A DNA stretch of 46,190 nt. Origin: an uncultured Prevotellaceae bacterium. GTDB lineage: Bacteria; Bacteroidota; Bacteroidia; Bacteroidales; Bacteroidaceae. The stretch covers positions 1-46,190 of the forward strand of contig CACZCT010000010.1 in NCBI GenBank assembly GCA_902779745.1. The letters are read 5' to 3'. A model generated the notes under the pieces. The model was given only the letters and a program-made list of their open reading frames with translations. It made no database searches and was not told the origin of the DNA. Of the stretch, positions 1-7,958 are shown one piece after another (position 1 is the stretch's first letter; every line of letters starts with the position of its first letter). Made by a program: the position numbers and the translations under genes.

Positions 1-35
1 CGCACCGGGCGTTTGATAAAATTCGTAAAAGTCAT
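1..35 (-). CDS. RND efflux permease, N-terminal fragment
   Basis: An ATG at 35-33 on the minus strand opens a frame reading MTFTNFIKRPV to the window edge. Hydrophobic/basic starts ending in 'RPV' are typical of AcrB/MexB-type inner-membrane RND pumps, which normally follow the adaptor gene in an adaptor-pump-TolC operon. The adaptor gene ends 27 bases upstream in the same direction, which supports the call. Only 11 codons are visible, so the family rests on this short motif and the context. Confidence 0.55.
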   Translation of the reverse strand, partial: MTFTNFIKRPV

Positions 36-39
36 ATTT

Positions 40-67
40 TCTTACTTCTTACATCTTACTTCTTACT
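40..67. repeat. Heptanucleotide tandem repeat, unit TCTTACT (minus strand AGTAAGA)
   Basis: Four consecutive 7-base units (TCTTACT, TCTTACA, TCTTACT, TCTTACT) fill the gap between the adaptor and the RND pump. On the minus strand the unit contains TAA, and the adaptor's stop codon (65-63) lies inside the last unit. Confidence 0.85.
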
Positions 68-1085
68 TCTTCATCGCTCCCACGATATCACCAGCGGACA
101 TGGCCTTGGCCTGCTCGTCAATCTTCTGCTGATAGCGCTCTGGCGTAATGGGCACAATCTCCATACCGTCGCTCAGTTTCGTGATACCGTTGGTCACATA
201 CTTGTCACCAGTCTTCAGACCGTCGGTCACGATGTATGTGCTTCCGTCGTTCTGCGGGTCGACCTTGATTTCGGTATACTTCACCTTGTTGCCCTCAACC
301 AGGGTGTAAACGAACTTCTTATTCTGCACCTCCGACACACAGCCCTGGGGAATGATGATGGCTCCCGTAGCCTGACGCGGAATGATAATGTTACCGACAC
401 CACCGCTCTTCAACTGTTTCTCAGGATTAGGGAAGGTCGCGATGAGTTGAACGGAGCCCGTAGCCTGGTCGATGACGCCACTCATACGTGTCACTCTACC
501 CTCATGGGCATAGACAGAGCCGTCGGTCAGTTGAAGTTTCACAGAAGGCAGCGAACCCAGTCCCTGTTGTGACAAGACCATAGCATCCCTCTCCGTTACC
601 GAGAAGTAAACATCCATCTGCGAGATATTAGCCACATTGGTCAGCGTGTTAGAGGCACTCACCAGTGCACCTTTCTTGAAAGGCAACGTACCTACGACAC
701 CAGAGGCAGGACTCTTCACATAACAGAAACTCAACTGTTCACGGGCAGATGCCAGCGATGCATGTGCCTGGGCCAACTGCGCCTGGGCACTCTCAAAAGT
801 ATTCTTCGAGGTCTGCAACTCATAGTCGCCAATCACCTTGTTAGCATGCAACTGCTGGGCATTCTCGTAAGTCAACTGGGCAGTATTCACTTGCTGCTGG
901 GCAGTATTCACGGCAGCCTGGGCCTGACGCACCGCTGCCTGATAGGTTGCATTGTCAAGCACGAACAGCGTCTGTCCGGCACTAACCGTCTGACCTTCCT
1001 TCACATTGATTTGTATAAGGAATCCCTGTACCTTCGGGCGAATCTCCACATCCTGGACGCCCTTGATCGTTGCAGGATAGGTCAA
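63..1085 (-). CDS. RND efflux periplasmic adaptor (membrane fusion protein), N-terminus missing; possible pseudogene
   Basis: AcrA/MexA-type adaptor that would link an inner-membrane RND pump to an outer-membrane channel. Visible in order: a biotinyl-lipoyl-like half (VKEGQTVSAGQTLFVLD), an Ala/Gln-rich alpha hairpin (about residues 50-115), the second lipoyl half (VKSPASGVVGTLPF), then beta-barrel and membrane-proximal domains. The family normally starts with a signal peptide, often a lipoprotein one, plus about 30-40 residues before the YPATIKG segment. Here the frame is open only from a TTG at 1085, just after an in-frame TGA. A natural-looking start, MKMKKLMM, lies at 1110 in another frame and hits a stop after about 40 codons. 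This looks like an internal deletion with frameshift, so the product probably cannot be exported. The pump gene follows directly. Confidence 0.8.
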   Translation of the reverse strand: MTYPATIKGVQDVEIRPKVQGFLIQINVKEGQTVSAGQTLFVLDNATYQAAVRQAQAAVNTAQQQVNTAQLTYENAQQLHANKVIGDYELQTSKNTFESAQAQLAQAHASLASAREQLSFCYVKSPASGVVGTLPFKKGALVSASNTLTNVANISQMDVYFSVTERDAMVLSQQGLGSLPSVKLQLTDGSVYAHEGRVTRMSGVIDQATGSVQLIATFPNPEKQLKSGGVGNIIIPRQATGAIIIPQGCVSEVQNKKFVYTLVEGNKVKYTEIKVDPQNDGSTYIVTDGLKTGDKYVTNGITKLSDGMEIVPITPERYQQKIDEQAKAMSAGDIVGAMKK

Positions 1086-1187
1086 ACATCATTAACTTTT
1101 TCATTTTCATACTTATTTTCTATTTATTTTAGTTCGAACAAATATCACTTGCCAATAAAACCGACAATCTTTTGGGGGTTTCAAACT

Positions 1188-1196
1188 GCAAAGGTA
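1188..1196 (-). promoter_or_regulatory. Bacteroidota -7 box TACCTTTGC for the efflux operon
   Basis: The minus strand reads TACCTTTGC, matching TAnnTTTG, about 80 bases before the apparent ATG at 1110 of the adaptor. It lies just past the fhs terminator. I see no TTTG at the usual -33 distance. Confidence 0.5.
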
Positions 1197-1198
1197 TG

Positions 1199-1231
1199 AA
1201 AAAAAAGGCATACCTATAAAATAGGTACGCC
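1199..1231 (-). terminator. Rho-independent terminator of fhs
   Basis: An 11-bp stem (1207-1217 with 1221-1231, one A/C mismatch that is G/T on the transcribed strand) with a 3-base loop is followed on the minus strand by eight Ts (1206-1199). It lies 35 bases past the fhs stop. Confidence 0.85.
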
Positions 1232-1266
1232 AGTTTTAACAAAGTTTATGCAAGATGTTATTCAAA

Positions 1267-2943
1267 TCACGACAATCCCTCAATCTCACCATTAACAATC
1301 GTGATACGCTCTGCCTGCGGGCTTTTGGGAAGTCCCGGCATACGGAGCATGTCACCGGCGATAGCGACGATCATCTCACTGCCGCAGTTGAGGATAATAT
1401 CACGGATGCGGATAGTAAAGCCCTCGGGCGAGCCGTAACGGGTGGAGTCGGCAGTGAAAGAGAACTGTGTCTTAGCAATACAGACGGGATAATGGGCTAT
1501 AGCCTTGTCATCACCAAAGATATCCTTGACGGCATCCAACCGTTTCTTGCCCGTTTTGGTGAACTCTACGGCGGCAGCACCATAAATGCGTTTACATACC
1601 TTCTCAATCTTTCCTTCTATCGTGTCGTTCTCAGGATAGGTGAAATGGATGGGCAGCGGTTGGATACGGTCAATTGTATCCACGACGGTCTGAGCCAGTT
1701 CCACGGCACCTTCCCCACCCTTCAGGAACGCCTCATTGACAGCAAAGCCAACACCTAAATCTTCGCAGTTCTTTCGAACGATGTCTATCTCCTCATCCGT
1801 ATCCGTATCATAACGGTTGAGGGTAACAACGACAGGCTGTCCGAAGCCTTGCATATTGTTGATATGACGGTTGAGATTCTTCAGTCCCTCACGCAGTCCT
1901 TTGAAATTAGGCTCGGTGATGAGAGAAAGGTCTACACCACCATGCATCTTCAGACCCTGTGTGGTAGCCACGATCACTACCAATCGGGGCTGCAGCCCTG
2001 CCTTACGGCACTTGATGTCGAAGAACTTCTCTGCACCTAAATCGGCACCGAAGCCAGCCTCCGTCACCACATAGTCACCGTAGGTCATCGCCATCTTGGT
2101 GGCAAGGACACTGGAACAGCCATGCGCGATATTGGCAAAGGGACCGCCATGGATAAAGGCAGGCGTATTCTCCGTCGTCTGAACAAGGTTCGGAGAGAGG
2201 GCATCACGTAACAAGACCGTAATGGCACCTGCCACCCCCAAGTCGCGAACACGGAAGGGTTTGCCGTCAGAGGTGATACCCAATAGGATGTTTTCGATAC
2301 GATACTGTAAATCTTCCTCGCTGGTAGCCAGACAGAGAATTGCCATCAACTCCGATGCGGAGGTGATATCGAAACCCGTTTCCGATACGACACCGTCGCC
2401 ACGCAGTCCCGTCACAATATTACGCAGGGCACGGTCGTTGACATCCAACACCCGTTTCCAATATATCTCACGTAATGAGAAACCATCTTTCCGATGCTGG
2501 TAGATATAGTTGTCGAGCATGGCACTGATGGTATTATGGGCAGAGGTGACAGCATGGAAGTCGCCTGTAAAATGGAGGTTGATCTTCTCCATCGGCAACA
2601 CCTGGGCATAACCGCCGCCAGCTGCACCGCCTTTCATTCCAAAACACGGACCGAGGGATGGCTCACGCAAAGCCACAACAGCCCGTTTGCCTATCTTGTT
2701 CAATCCCAGGGTCAGCCCTATACTGACCGTCGTCTTACCAATGCCTGCCTTCGTCGGACTGATGGCCGTCACCAGTATCAGGCGACTCTTCTTCACTCTT
2801 TTCTCGTCAATCAACGAAATGGGCACTTTCGCCATATAGCGTCCATACGGCTCTATCTTCTCAGCATCGATTCCCAACTGGGAAGCAATATCACCAATCG
2901 GTTTCAACTGGCACTCACGGGCAATCTGGATATCTGTCTTCAT
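1267..2943 (-). CDS. fhs: Formate--tetrahydrofolate ligase
   Basis: Cytoplasmic enzyme that makes 10-formyl-tetrahydrofolate from formate, tetrahydrofolate and ATP, feeding one-carbon units into purine and formyl-Met synthesis. The 558-residue length is normal. The P-loop reads [11 protein letters not shown] near residue 72, and the family segments [21 protein letters not shown] and GGVDL are present. I chose the ATG at 2943 ([11 protein letters not shown]): the frame extends to a TTG at 2970, but that codon lies inside the promoter -7 box. The gene stands alone, with its own promoter upstream and a terminator downstream. Confidence 0.96.
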   Translation of the reverse strand: MKTDIQIARECQLKPIGDIASQLGIDAEKIEPYGRYMAKVPISLIDEKRVKKSRLILVTAISPTKAGIGKTTVSIGLTLGLNKIGKRAVVALREPSLGPCFGMKGGAAGGGYAQVLPMEKINLHFTGDFHAVTSAHNTISAMLDNYIYQHRKDGFSLREIYWKRVLDVNDRALRNIVTGLRGDGVVSETGFDITSASELMAILCLATSEEDLQYRIENILLGITSDGKPFRVRDLGVAGAITVLLRDALSPNLVQTTENTPAFIHGGPFANIAHGCSSVLATKMAMTYGDYVVTEAGFGADLGAEKFFDIKCRKAGLQPRLVVIVATTQGLKMHGGVDLSLITEPNFKGLREGLKNLNRHINNMQGFGQPVVVTLNRYDTDTDEEIDIVRKNCEDLGVGFAVNEAFLKGGEGAVELAQTVVDTIDRIQPLPIHFTYPENDTIEGKIEKVCKRIYGAAAVEFTKTGKKRLDAVKDIFGDDKAIAHYPVCIAKTQFSFTADSTRYGSPEGFTIRIRDIILNCGSEMIVAIAGDMLRMPGLPKSPQAERITIVNGEIEGLS

Positions 2944-2967
2944 CTTCTTTTCGTTTTTAGTCGGCTG

Positions 2968-2999
2968 CAAAGGTAAATATAATGGATGAAAACACCAAA
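2968..2999 (-). promoter_or_regulatory. Promoter of fhs (TTTG-N20-TACCTTTG)
   Basis: Minus strand: -33 TTTG at 2999-2996, 20-base spacer, -7 TACCTTTG at 2975-2968. This is a full match to the Bacteroidota housekeeping promoter, 24 bases before the ATG at 2943. Confidence 0.8.
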
Positions 3000-3051
3000 A
3001 GATACGTCATATTGTCATCTATTTCTGCCAACTTGTCAGCAATGTAGACAC

Positions 3052-3067
3052 TGGCACGTAACTTGTA
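3052..3067 (+). promoter_or_regulatory. Possible sigma-54 (RpoN) promoter before hsp20
   Basis: TGGCACG-TAAC-TTGTA resembles the -24/-12 consensus TGGCACG-N4-TTGCA. The -24 half is perfect. The -12 GC is GT here, a departure at a conserved position. It lies about 80 bases before the hsp20 start, and no TAnnTTTG box is seen in that interval. Confidence 0.35.
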
Positions 3068-3157
3068 CTATAGTGGGTGAACGCTGAAACGCAAGCGGGG
3101 GCTTTCAAGAACAAAAACATTTACAAACAATTAAAAATAGAATTAGGAGGTATGATT

Positions 3158-3580
3158 ATGTTACCAGTATTCAAAAACAGTTGGTTTCCAACAGTGTTCG
3201 ATGACTTTATGAACAACGATATGATGGCTTGTTCCACCACTACCGCACCAGCAGTCAACGTCAAGGAAGACGAAAACGCCTACACCATGGAGGTGGCTGC
3301 CCCTGGCATCAAGAAGGAGTATTGTCGTGTAAACATCAATGACGACGGCAATCTCAGCATTGCCATCGAGAACAAGATGGAGCACAAGGAGGAGAACAAG
3401 AAGCAGCACTACCTGCGTCGTGAGTTCAGTTACACGAACTACCAGCAGAACTACTCACTGCCTGAGGATGTCAACAAAGAGCAAATCTCTGCAAAGGTCG
3501 ACAACGGCATCTTGACGGTAGTACTGCCGAAGATGAAAAAGGAGGAAACGAAGGTGTCACGTATGATTGAAATTTCATAA
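3158..3580 (+). CDS. hsp20: Small heat-shock protein, Hsp20/alpha-crystallin family
   Basis: ATP-independent holdase that binds unfolding proteins in the cytoplasm. The 140-residue protein has a short N-terminal arm (MLPVFKNSWFPTVFDDF), an alpha-crystallin domain from about residue 32 (PAVNVKEDENAY) to the conserved DNGILTVVLPK near 115-125, and a C-terminal IEI that fits the IxI oligomerisation motif. Start choice: AGGAGG at 3145-3150 is a strong ribosome site for this phylum and lies 7 bases before ATG 3158. ATG 3152 is only one base away. The frame extends upstream to 3077, but that part looks non-coding. A perfect terminator follows, so the gene is monocistronic. Confidence 0.94.
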   Translation: MLPVFKNSWFPTVFDDFMNNDMMACSTTTAPAVNVKEDENAYTMEVAAPGIKKEYCRVNINDDGNLSIAIENKMEHKEENKKQHYLRREFSYTNYQQNYSLPEDVNKEQISAKVDNGILTVVLPKMKKEETKVSRMIEIS

Positions 3581-3600
3581 CAATTTCATCCTGACCCAGC

Positions 3601-3638
3601 AAAAGAAATCCAGATAAAATTTGGATTTCTTTTTTTTT
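3601..3638 (+). terminator. Terminator of hsp20
   Basis: A perfect 12-bp stem (3601-3612 with 3622-3633, 9-base loop) runs into a T tract ending at 3638. Its right arm also holds the -33 element of the next promoter. Confidence 0.9.
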
Positions 3639-3651
3639 CGTCGTATCTTTG
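3620..3651 (+). promoter_or_regulatory. Promoter of the sigma factor gene (TTTG-N20-TATCTTTG)
   Basis: -33 TTTG at 3620-3623, 20 bases, -7 TATCTTTG at 3644-3651. The ATG follows after 8 bases, so the message would be leaderless or nearly so. The promoter is nested in the hsp20 terminator. Confidence 0.8.
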
Positions 3652-3659
3652 TCGGCACT

Positions 3660-4226
3660 ATGGCAAACGAACAAGAGAAACAGCGTGACGACCTCGTCAC
3701 TAAGAACATGGGCTATGTGGTGACACTGGCACGACAATACAAGTCAGAACTACTCAGTACGGATGACCTCATCAGCGAAGGTACCATCGGTATCATCAAG
3801 GCCGCCGGGAAATATGACCCCAGCCGTGGCAAGCCCTTTGTCACCTTTGCCGCACCCTTTATCCGTCGTAGTATTGAAGAGGCTATCCGTCGCGTGACAG
3901 GAGAGACACCCGTCCTCTCTACGGACGAGAGCCTTCCCGTCGGTTCCAACAACAACTTCACCTTGCTCAACATTTTGGAAGACAAGGACGCTCCCAAGGC
4001 TGACCAAGAACTGGAACAAAGGACTATTTCCGACGACCTTGCGGATGCCATCGATGTGCTCAACGAACGTGAACAGGCAGTTATCAAGGCTTTTTTCGGA
4101 ATAGGAACGGAACGCCAGACAATGGCGGAAATCGGGGATTCATTAGGTTTGAAACGGGAACGTATACGGCAAATAAGAGACAAAGCCCTGCGCAAACTGC
4201 ACAAAGCTTCAAACAAGACCCATTGA
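3660..4226 (+). CDS. Compact sigma-70 family RNA polymerase sigma factor
   Basis: Sigma factor of 188 residues. Region 2 covers about residues 8-80 (NMGYVVTLARQY, DDLISEGTIGIIKAAGKYDPSRG, FVTFAAPFIRRSIEEAIRR). Region 4 covers about 130-185, with a helix-turn-helix (MAEIGDSLGLKRERIRQIRDKALRKL) close to RpoD region 4.2. Between them lies a short linker (TDESLPVGSNNNFTLLNILED) that resembles region 3.2, the sigma finger; regions 3.0-3.1 seem absent. The usual Bacteroidota RpoD is roughly 100 residues longer. I start at ATG 3660; the frame extends to a TTG at 3621 inside the terminator/promoter. The 3' end overlaps the convergent cca gene by 18 bases. Confidence 0.9.
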   Translation: MANEQEKQRDDLVTKNMGYVVTLARQYKSELLSTDDLISEGTIGIIKAAGKYDPSRGKPFVTFAAPFIRRSIEEAIRRVTGETPVLSTDESLPVGSNNNFTLLNILEDKDAPKADQELEQRTISDDLADAIDVLNEREQAVIKAFFGIGTERQTMAEIGDSLGLKRERIRQIRDKALRKLHKASNKTH

Positions 4227-5636
4227 TTTCGCCTTCTCCATCAACAGGCGCATGAGGGGCTCGCGTTCGTTCTCCACCTTATTGTCGAGAACGGCATCTT
4301 TCAAGTATTGTTTCAGCGTACCCACTTCCCGTGAAGGCTGTAAGTGAAAGAGTTCCATAATCTCATTACCGTCGATGACAGGTTGAAGCATCCGTTTATA
4401 GTCTTTCTCCTTCAGGTCGGCAAGTTTTTCACGCACCATGCGGAAATTCTCTAGAAACATGTGTTTACGCACCTCATTTTTAGAGGTGATATCCGCCTCA
4501 CAGAGACACATCAAATCATCGATATCATCACCGGCATCATTCAACAGACGGCGCACGGCACTGTCTGTCACCTCTTCATCAGCGATGGCAATGGGACGCA
4601 TGTGGAGGTCGACGAGTTTCTGCACATAACGCATCTCTGCCCCCATCGGCAGTTTCAGACGACGGAAGATTTCCGGAACCATCTTAGCCCCGATAAAGTT
4701 ATGATTATGGAATGTCCATCCTGCCTTCGGTTCCCATCGTTTCGACTTCGTTTTGCCGATATCATGGAGCAAGGCAGACCAACGGAGATAAAGGGAAGAG
4801 TGACCTTTGGCTATTACGTTTTCCAGGACTTCAAGAGTATGGTAAAAATTATTCTTATGCGCCCTGCCGTCTTTCTTCTCCACAATGTCAAGAGCGGCGA
4901 GTTCAGGTAAGATGATCTGCAAGAGACCGCTACACTGCAGGTACTCAAAACCTATACTGGGATGAGGAGCCATGATGATTTTGTTCAGCTCCACCTCGAT
5001 ACGCTCCCCACTGACAATCTTGATACGGTCAGCCATGTTCTCCAATGCCCTGAACGTCTCTTCCTCTATCTGGAAATTCAACTGGGTGGCGAAACGAATA
5101 CAGCGCATCATGCGCAAGGGGTCGTCGGAGAAAGTCACCTCCGGATCAAGAGGGGTGGCAATGATGCCGTCTTGTAAGTCACCAATACCATTAAAGGGGT
5201 CTATAAGTTCTCCGAAACGACTCTTATTCAGACGAATAGCCATCGCATTGATGGTGAAGTCACGACGGTTCTGGTCATCCTCTAGTGTCCCATCCTCTAC
5301 TATCGGTTTACGGGAGTCATGACTGTAACTCTCGCGGCGGGCACCTACAAATTCCACCTCCATATCACGAATCTTCACCTGCGCCGTGCCGAAATTCCTA
5401 AATACGGAAAGGTTTGCCCTACGACCCAACACCTTTTTCAGTTCAGAAGCCACTTCGATACCACTGCCTACCACGACGACATCAATATCGTCGGAAGGGC
5501 GTTCCAGGAAGATATCACGCACATAGCCTCCCACCACATAGCACTCTACGCCCAATCGGTCGGCAACAGCACTAATCTGATGGAATATTTCCTTGTCTAA
5601 TATCTTCGCCAATGCGGCATCAGAGTAGAGTTTCAT
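4209..5636 (-). CDS. cca: CCA tRNA nucleotidyltransferase with HD domain
   Basis: Adds or repairs the 3' CCA of tRNAs, which matters here because the tRNA in this window lacks an encoded CCA. The polymerase-beta-like head has GGYVRD at residues 36-41 and the metal-binding pair D50/D52 in SDDIDVVV. RRDFTINA near residue 130 and EDDQNRRDF belong to the class II family. An HD phosphohydrolase-like domain follows (LLHDIGKTKSKR, about residues 289-300). At 475 residues the length fits the bacterial HD-containing type. The start is ATG 5636. Minus-strand TACTTTTG at 5667-5660 is a likely -7 box, divergent from the next gene's promoter. Confidence 0.93.
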   Translation of the reverse strand: MKLYSDAALAKILDKEIFHQISAVADRLGVECYVVGGYVRDIFLERPSDDIDVVVVGSGIEVASELKKVLGRRANLSVFRNFGTAQVKIRDMEVEFVGARRESYSHDSRKPIVEDGTLEDDQNRRDFTINAMAIRLNKSRFGELIDPFNGIGDLQDGIIATPLDPEVTFSDDPLRMMRCIRFATQLNFQIEEETFRALENMADRIKIVSGERIEVELNKIIMAPHPSIGFEYLQCSGLLQIILPELAALDIVEKKDGRAHKNNFYHTLEVLENVIAKGHSSLYLRWSALLHDIGKTKSKRWEPKAGWTFHNHNFIGAKMVPEIFRRLKLPMGAEMRYVQKLVDLHMRPIAIADEEVTDSAVRRLLNDAGDDIDDLMCLCEADITSKNEVRKHMFLENFRMVREKLADLKEKDYKRMLQPVIDGNEIMELFHLQPSREVGTLKQYLKDAVLDNKVENEREPLMRLLMEKAKSMGLV

Positions 5637-5659
5637 TCAGATTTTCACTTTTTCGACTG

Positions 5660-5719
5660 CAAAAGTACAAAAAAAGTCTAAATTCATAAGGTTAAAGTTA
5701 AAAAAATTGTGTACCTTTG
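5660..5719. promoter_or_regulatory. Divergent -7 boxes for cca (-) and the PAP2 gene (+)
   Basis: Minus-strand TACTTTTG (5667-5660) faces cca. Plus-strand TACCTTTG (5712-5719) faces the PAP2 gene, 27 bases before its ATG. I see no canonical -33 TTTG for either. Confidence 0.6.
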
Positions 5720-5746
5720 CAGTCAGTAAAATAAAAATAAAGAATT

Positions 5747-7402
5747 ATGAGACAATTTCTAATTACCATGCTACTGGGTGTATCCTCCCTCGCGTTGGCA
5801 AATAATGACAACTATAAGGACATGGAGCCCATGAAACTGACAGTTCCTGAGATGAAAGCCGAACTGGGAACCGTCACTTACGAGAACTACGAAATGAATA
5901 CCTTGACTATGAAGGCACCAACCCCCAAGATGGATTTCGATTTCTTTAAATCAAAAACCAATCCTGGCTTAAAGCCCTATAAGTTCATGGACGACATGAC
6001 TTTTGCCGGTGTGCCCCTCTTCATTGCTGGTATCATTGCCAAGAGCGAGAAGAACGCTTTTAAGCAGCAGACAAAGCACTCTTTGGTGACTAATTTTAAG
6101 ACTGGCATAGACGATTACACTCAGTTCTTTGGTCCTGCCGCTGTCGTGGGTCTGAAGTTAGGCGGCTACGAGGGGCGCAGCGATTGGCCTCGCCTACTGG
6201 CAAGTGCCGGCATGGGTTATGGTATCATGGCACTCCTTGTCAACACCATCAAGCATACGGCTAAGGAAATGCGTCCTGACGGAAGTTCTGCCAACTCATG
6301 GCCCTCAGGACATACTGCCACAGCTTTCGTAGGTGCTACGCTGTTACACAAGGAATATGGCCTCACCCGCTCACCTTGGTGGTCAGTAGCCGGCTATGGT
6401 GTGGCTACAGCAACAGGTGTGATGCGTGTACTCAACAACCGTCACTGGATTAGCGACGTGCTCTCAGGTGCCGGCATCGGTATGCTCTCCGGTGAGTTAG
6501 GCTACGCTCTCTGCGACCTGCTCTTCAAGGGTAAGGGTCTGCTACGCAACGATATCATCGGTACTCCCAATGTTATCGACCACCCCTCGTTCTTTTCTAT
6601 CTCGATGGGTATCGGACTAGGAACCCGTGACCTTGATTTCGGCATGAAAGAATACGGATGGTCCGACGACCTCCACCTGAAATTCCAGGCAGCCACAGCC
6701 GTAGGTGCTGAAGGTGCTTACTTCTTCAACCCCTACTTCGGTATTGGTGGTCGTCTGCGTGTAAAGAGTTCCCCTATTAAGGGATGGGATAAGATTGTGG
6801 ATTTTGCATGGGAGGACGTAGCTTATTTGTATGATGAAATAAGCCAATTAGCTGATGAAGATCTGGTTGATATCGAGTCTACCATTGACGACATCGATTT
6901 CATCATCGAGAGCGATCACCTCACTGAGTTTGCCGGAGATTTAGGTCTCTATTTTAATTTCCCGCTGTCTAACCGTTTTGCATTGGGTTCGAAGTTGTTG
7001 GTAGGTCGTAGTATCATGCAGGAACTGAATTTGGATGCCAAGGTTGCAGGTAAGGAATATAAAGAAGGCGACGATCCTTTGAAACCAACTGGTGATGATT
7101 ACGACGTAGAATGGGACTACTTCACTCTTGGTGGTAACAAGACTTGGAAGTTCGGTACAGGTATCTCCCTGACTTATGCCTACAAACAGAATTTCTCATG
7201 GAAAGTGTTCCTGGACTACGACGTCTCCCGCAAGACCTACACGATGGATTACAACTACGGAGGCTTTCTTTACACCATGTTCCCTTCTGCTTTCGAAAAC
7301 ATGTCCGAGCAAGATTATAAAGATTATTTCATAGCTACCAAGAGCATCAAGAAAACCATGCACTCCTTCGTTCTGGGTGCCTCCTTCTCCATTAATTTCT
7401 AA
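5747..7402 (+). CDS. PAP2-family phosphatase with a C-terminal beta-barrel-like domain
   Basis: A signal peptide (about residues 1-19, ending SLALA) is followed by a PAP2 (type 2 phosphatidic acid phosphatase) core. The three signature motifs are present: KEMRP near 172-177, PSGH at about 186-189, and R-x6-H-x3-D in VMRVLNNRHWISD near 225-237. This family removes phosphate from lipids such as undecaprenyl pyrophosphate, lipid A or phosphatidate; I cannot say which here. From about residue 280 to 551 the sequence alternates polar and hydrophobic residues in strand-like runs (SMGIGLGTRDL, GIGGRLRV, GTGISLTYAYK) and ends in SFSINF with a terminal Phe, like outer-membrane barrels. That suggests the enzyme sits at the outer membrane. 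It has its own promoter and is followed after 7 bases by the DUF1599 gene. Confidence 0.85.
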   Translation: MRQFLITMLLGVSSLALANNDNYKDMEPMKLTVPEMKAELGTVTYENYEMNTLTMKAPTPKMDFDFFKSKTNPGLKPYKFMDDMTFAGVPLFIAGIIAKSEKNAFKQQTKHSLVTNFKTGIDDYTQFFGPAAVVGLKLGGYEGRSDWPRLLASAGMGYGIMALLVNTIKHTAKEMRPDGSSANSWPSGHTATAFVGATLLHKEYGLTRSPWWSVAGYGVATATGVMRVLNNRHWISDVLSGAGIGMLSGELGYALCDLLFKGKGLLRNDIIGTPNVIDHPSFFSISMGIGLGTRDLDFGMKEYGWSDDLHLKFQAATAVGAEGAYFFNPYFGIGGRLRVKSSPIKGWDKIVDFAWEDVAYLYDEISQLADEDLVDIESTIDDIDFIIESDHLTEFAGDLGLYFNFPLSNRFALGSKLLVGRSIMQELNLDAKVAGKEYKEGDDPLKPTGDDYDVEWDYFTLGGNKTWKFGTGISLTYAYKQNFSWKVFLDYDVSRKTYTMDYNYGGFLYTMFPSAFENMSEQDYKDYFIATKSIKKTMHSFVLGASFSINF

Positions 7403-7409
7403 AATACAC

Positions 7410-7958
7410 ATGTTAAAGGAAAACGAGAAGACCAACGCACAGTTTGAGCAGGTGATGCAGGAATGCCGCAGCCTGTTCGAGAAGAAACTCCACGACTATG
7501 GGGCTTCCTGGCGAATCCTGCGCCCTCAGTCACTCACCGACCAGTTGTTCATCAAGGCGAAGCGCATCCGTTCCCTGGAGATCAAGAAGGAGTCGCTGGT
7601 GGGCGAAGGCATCCGTCCTGAGTTCATCGCATTGATTAACTATGGTATTGTGGGACTCATCCAACTGGCACAGGGTTTCTCTGATACTGTTGACATGCAG
7701 CCTAAAGAGGCGATGGCACTCTATGACCGTTATGCCTTGGAGGCTTTGGAACTGATGAAGCGCAAGAATCATGACTACGACGAAGCATGGCGTGGTATGC
7801 GCGTCAGCAGTTATACGGATTTCATCCTCACCAAGATAGAACGCATCAAGGAGATAGAGAATCTCGGAGGTGACACCCTCGTCAGCGAGGGTATCGATGC
7901 CAACTATATGGACATCATCAACTATGCGGTCTTCGGAGCGATCAAGTTGAGTGAGTGA
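7410..7958 (+). CDS. DUF1599 protein built from two tandem copies of the domain
   Basis: This 182-residue soluble protein is an internal duplication. Residues 19-86 and 112-180 align: HDYGASW (28-34) with HDYDEAW (121-127), [17 protein letters not shown] with [23 protein letters not shown] with LVSEGI, and [13 protein letters not shown] with [13 protein letters not shown]. This matches the DUF1599 family of Bacteroidetes. I recall it being linked to nucleotide-modification domains, but its biochemistry is unclear to me. The start is ATG 7410; the frame extends to 7377 inside the previous gene. Its TGA overlaps the next ATG (TGATG), implying translational coupling to the BT_3928-type gene. Confidence 0.85.
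   Translation: MLKENEKTNAQFEQVMQECRSLFEKKLHDYGASWRILRPQSLTDQLFIKAKRIRSLEIKKESLVGEGIRPEFIALINYGIVGLIQLAQGFSDTVDMQPKEAMALYDRYALEALELMKRKNHDYDEAWRGMRVSSYTDFILTKIERIKEIENLGGDTLVSEGIDANYMDIINYAVFGAIKLSE

Noticed and set aside
3068-3157. RNA thermometer in the hsp20 leader
   Set aside because: I found only a weak 5-bp stem and nothing convincingly pairing with AGGAGG.
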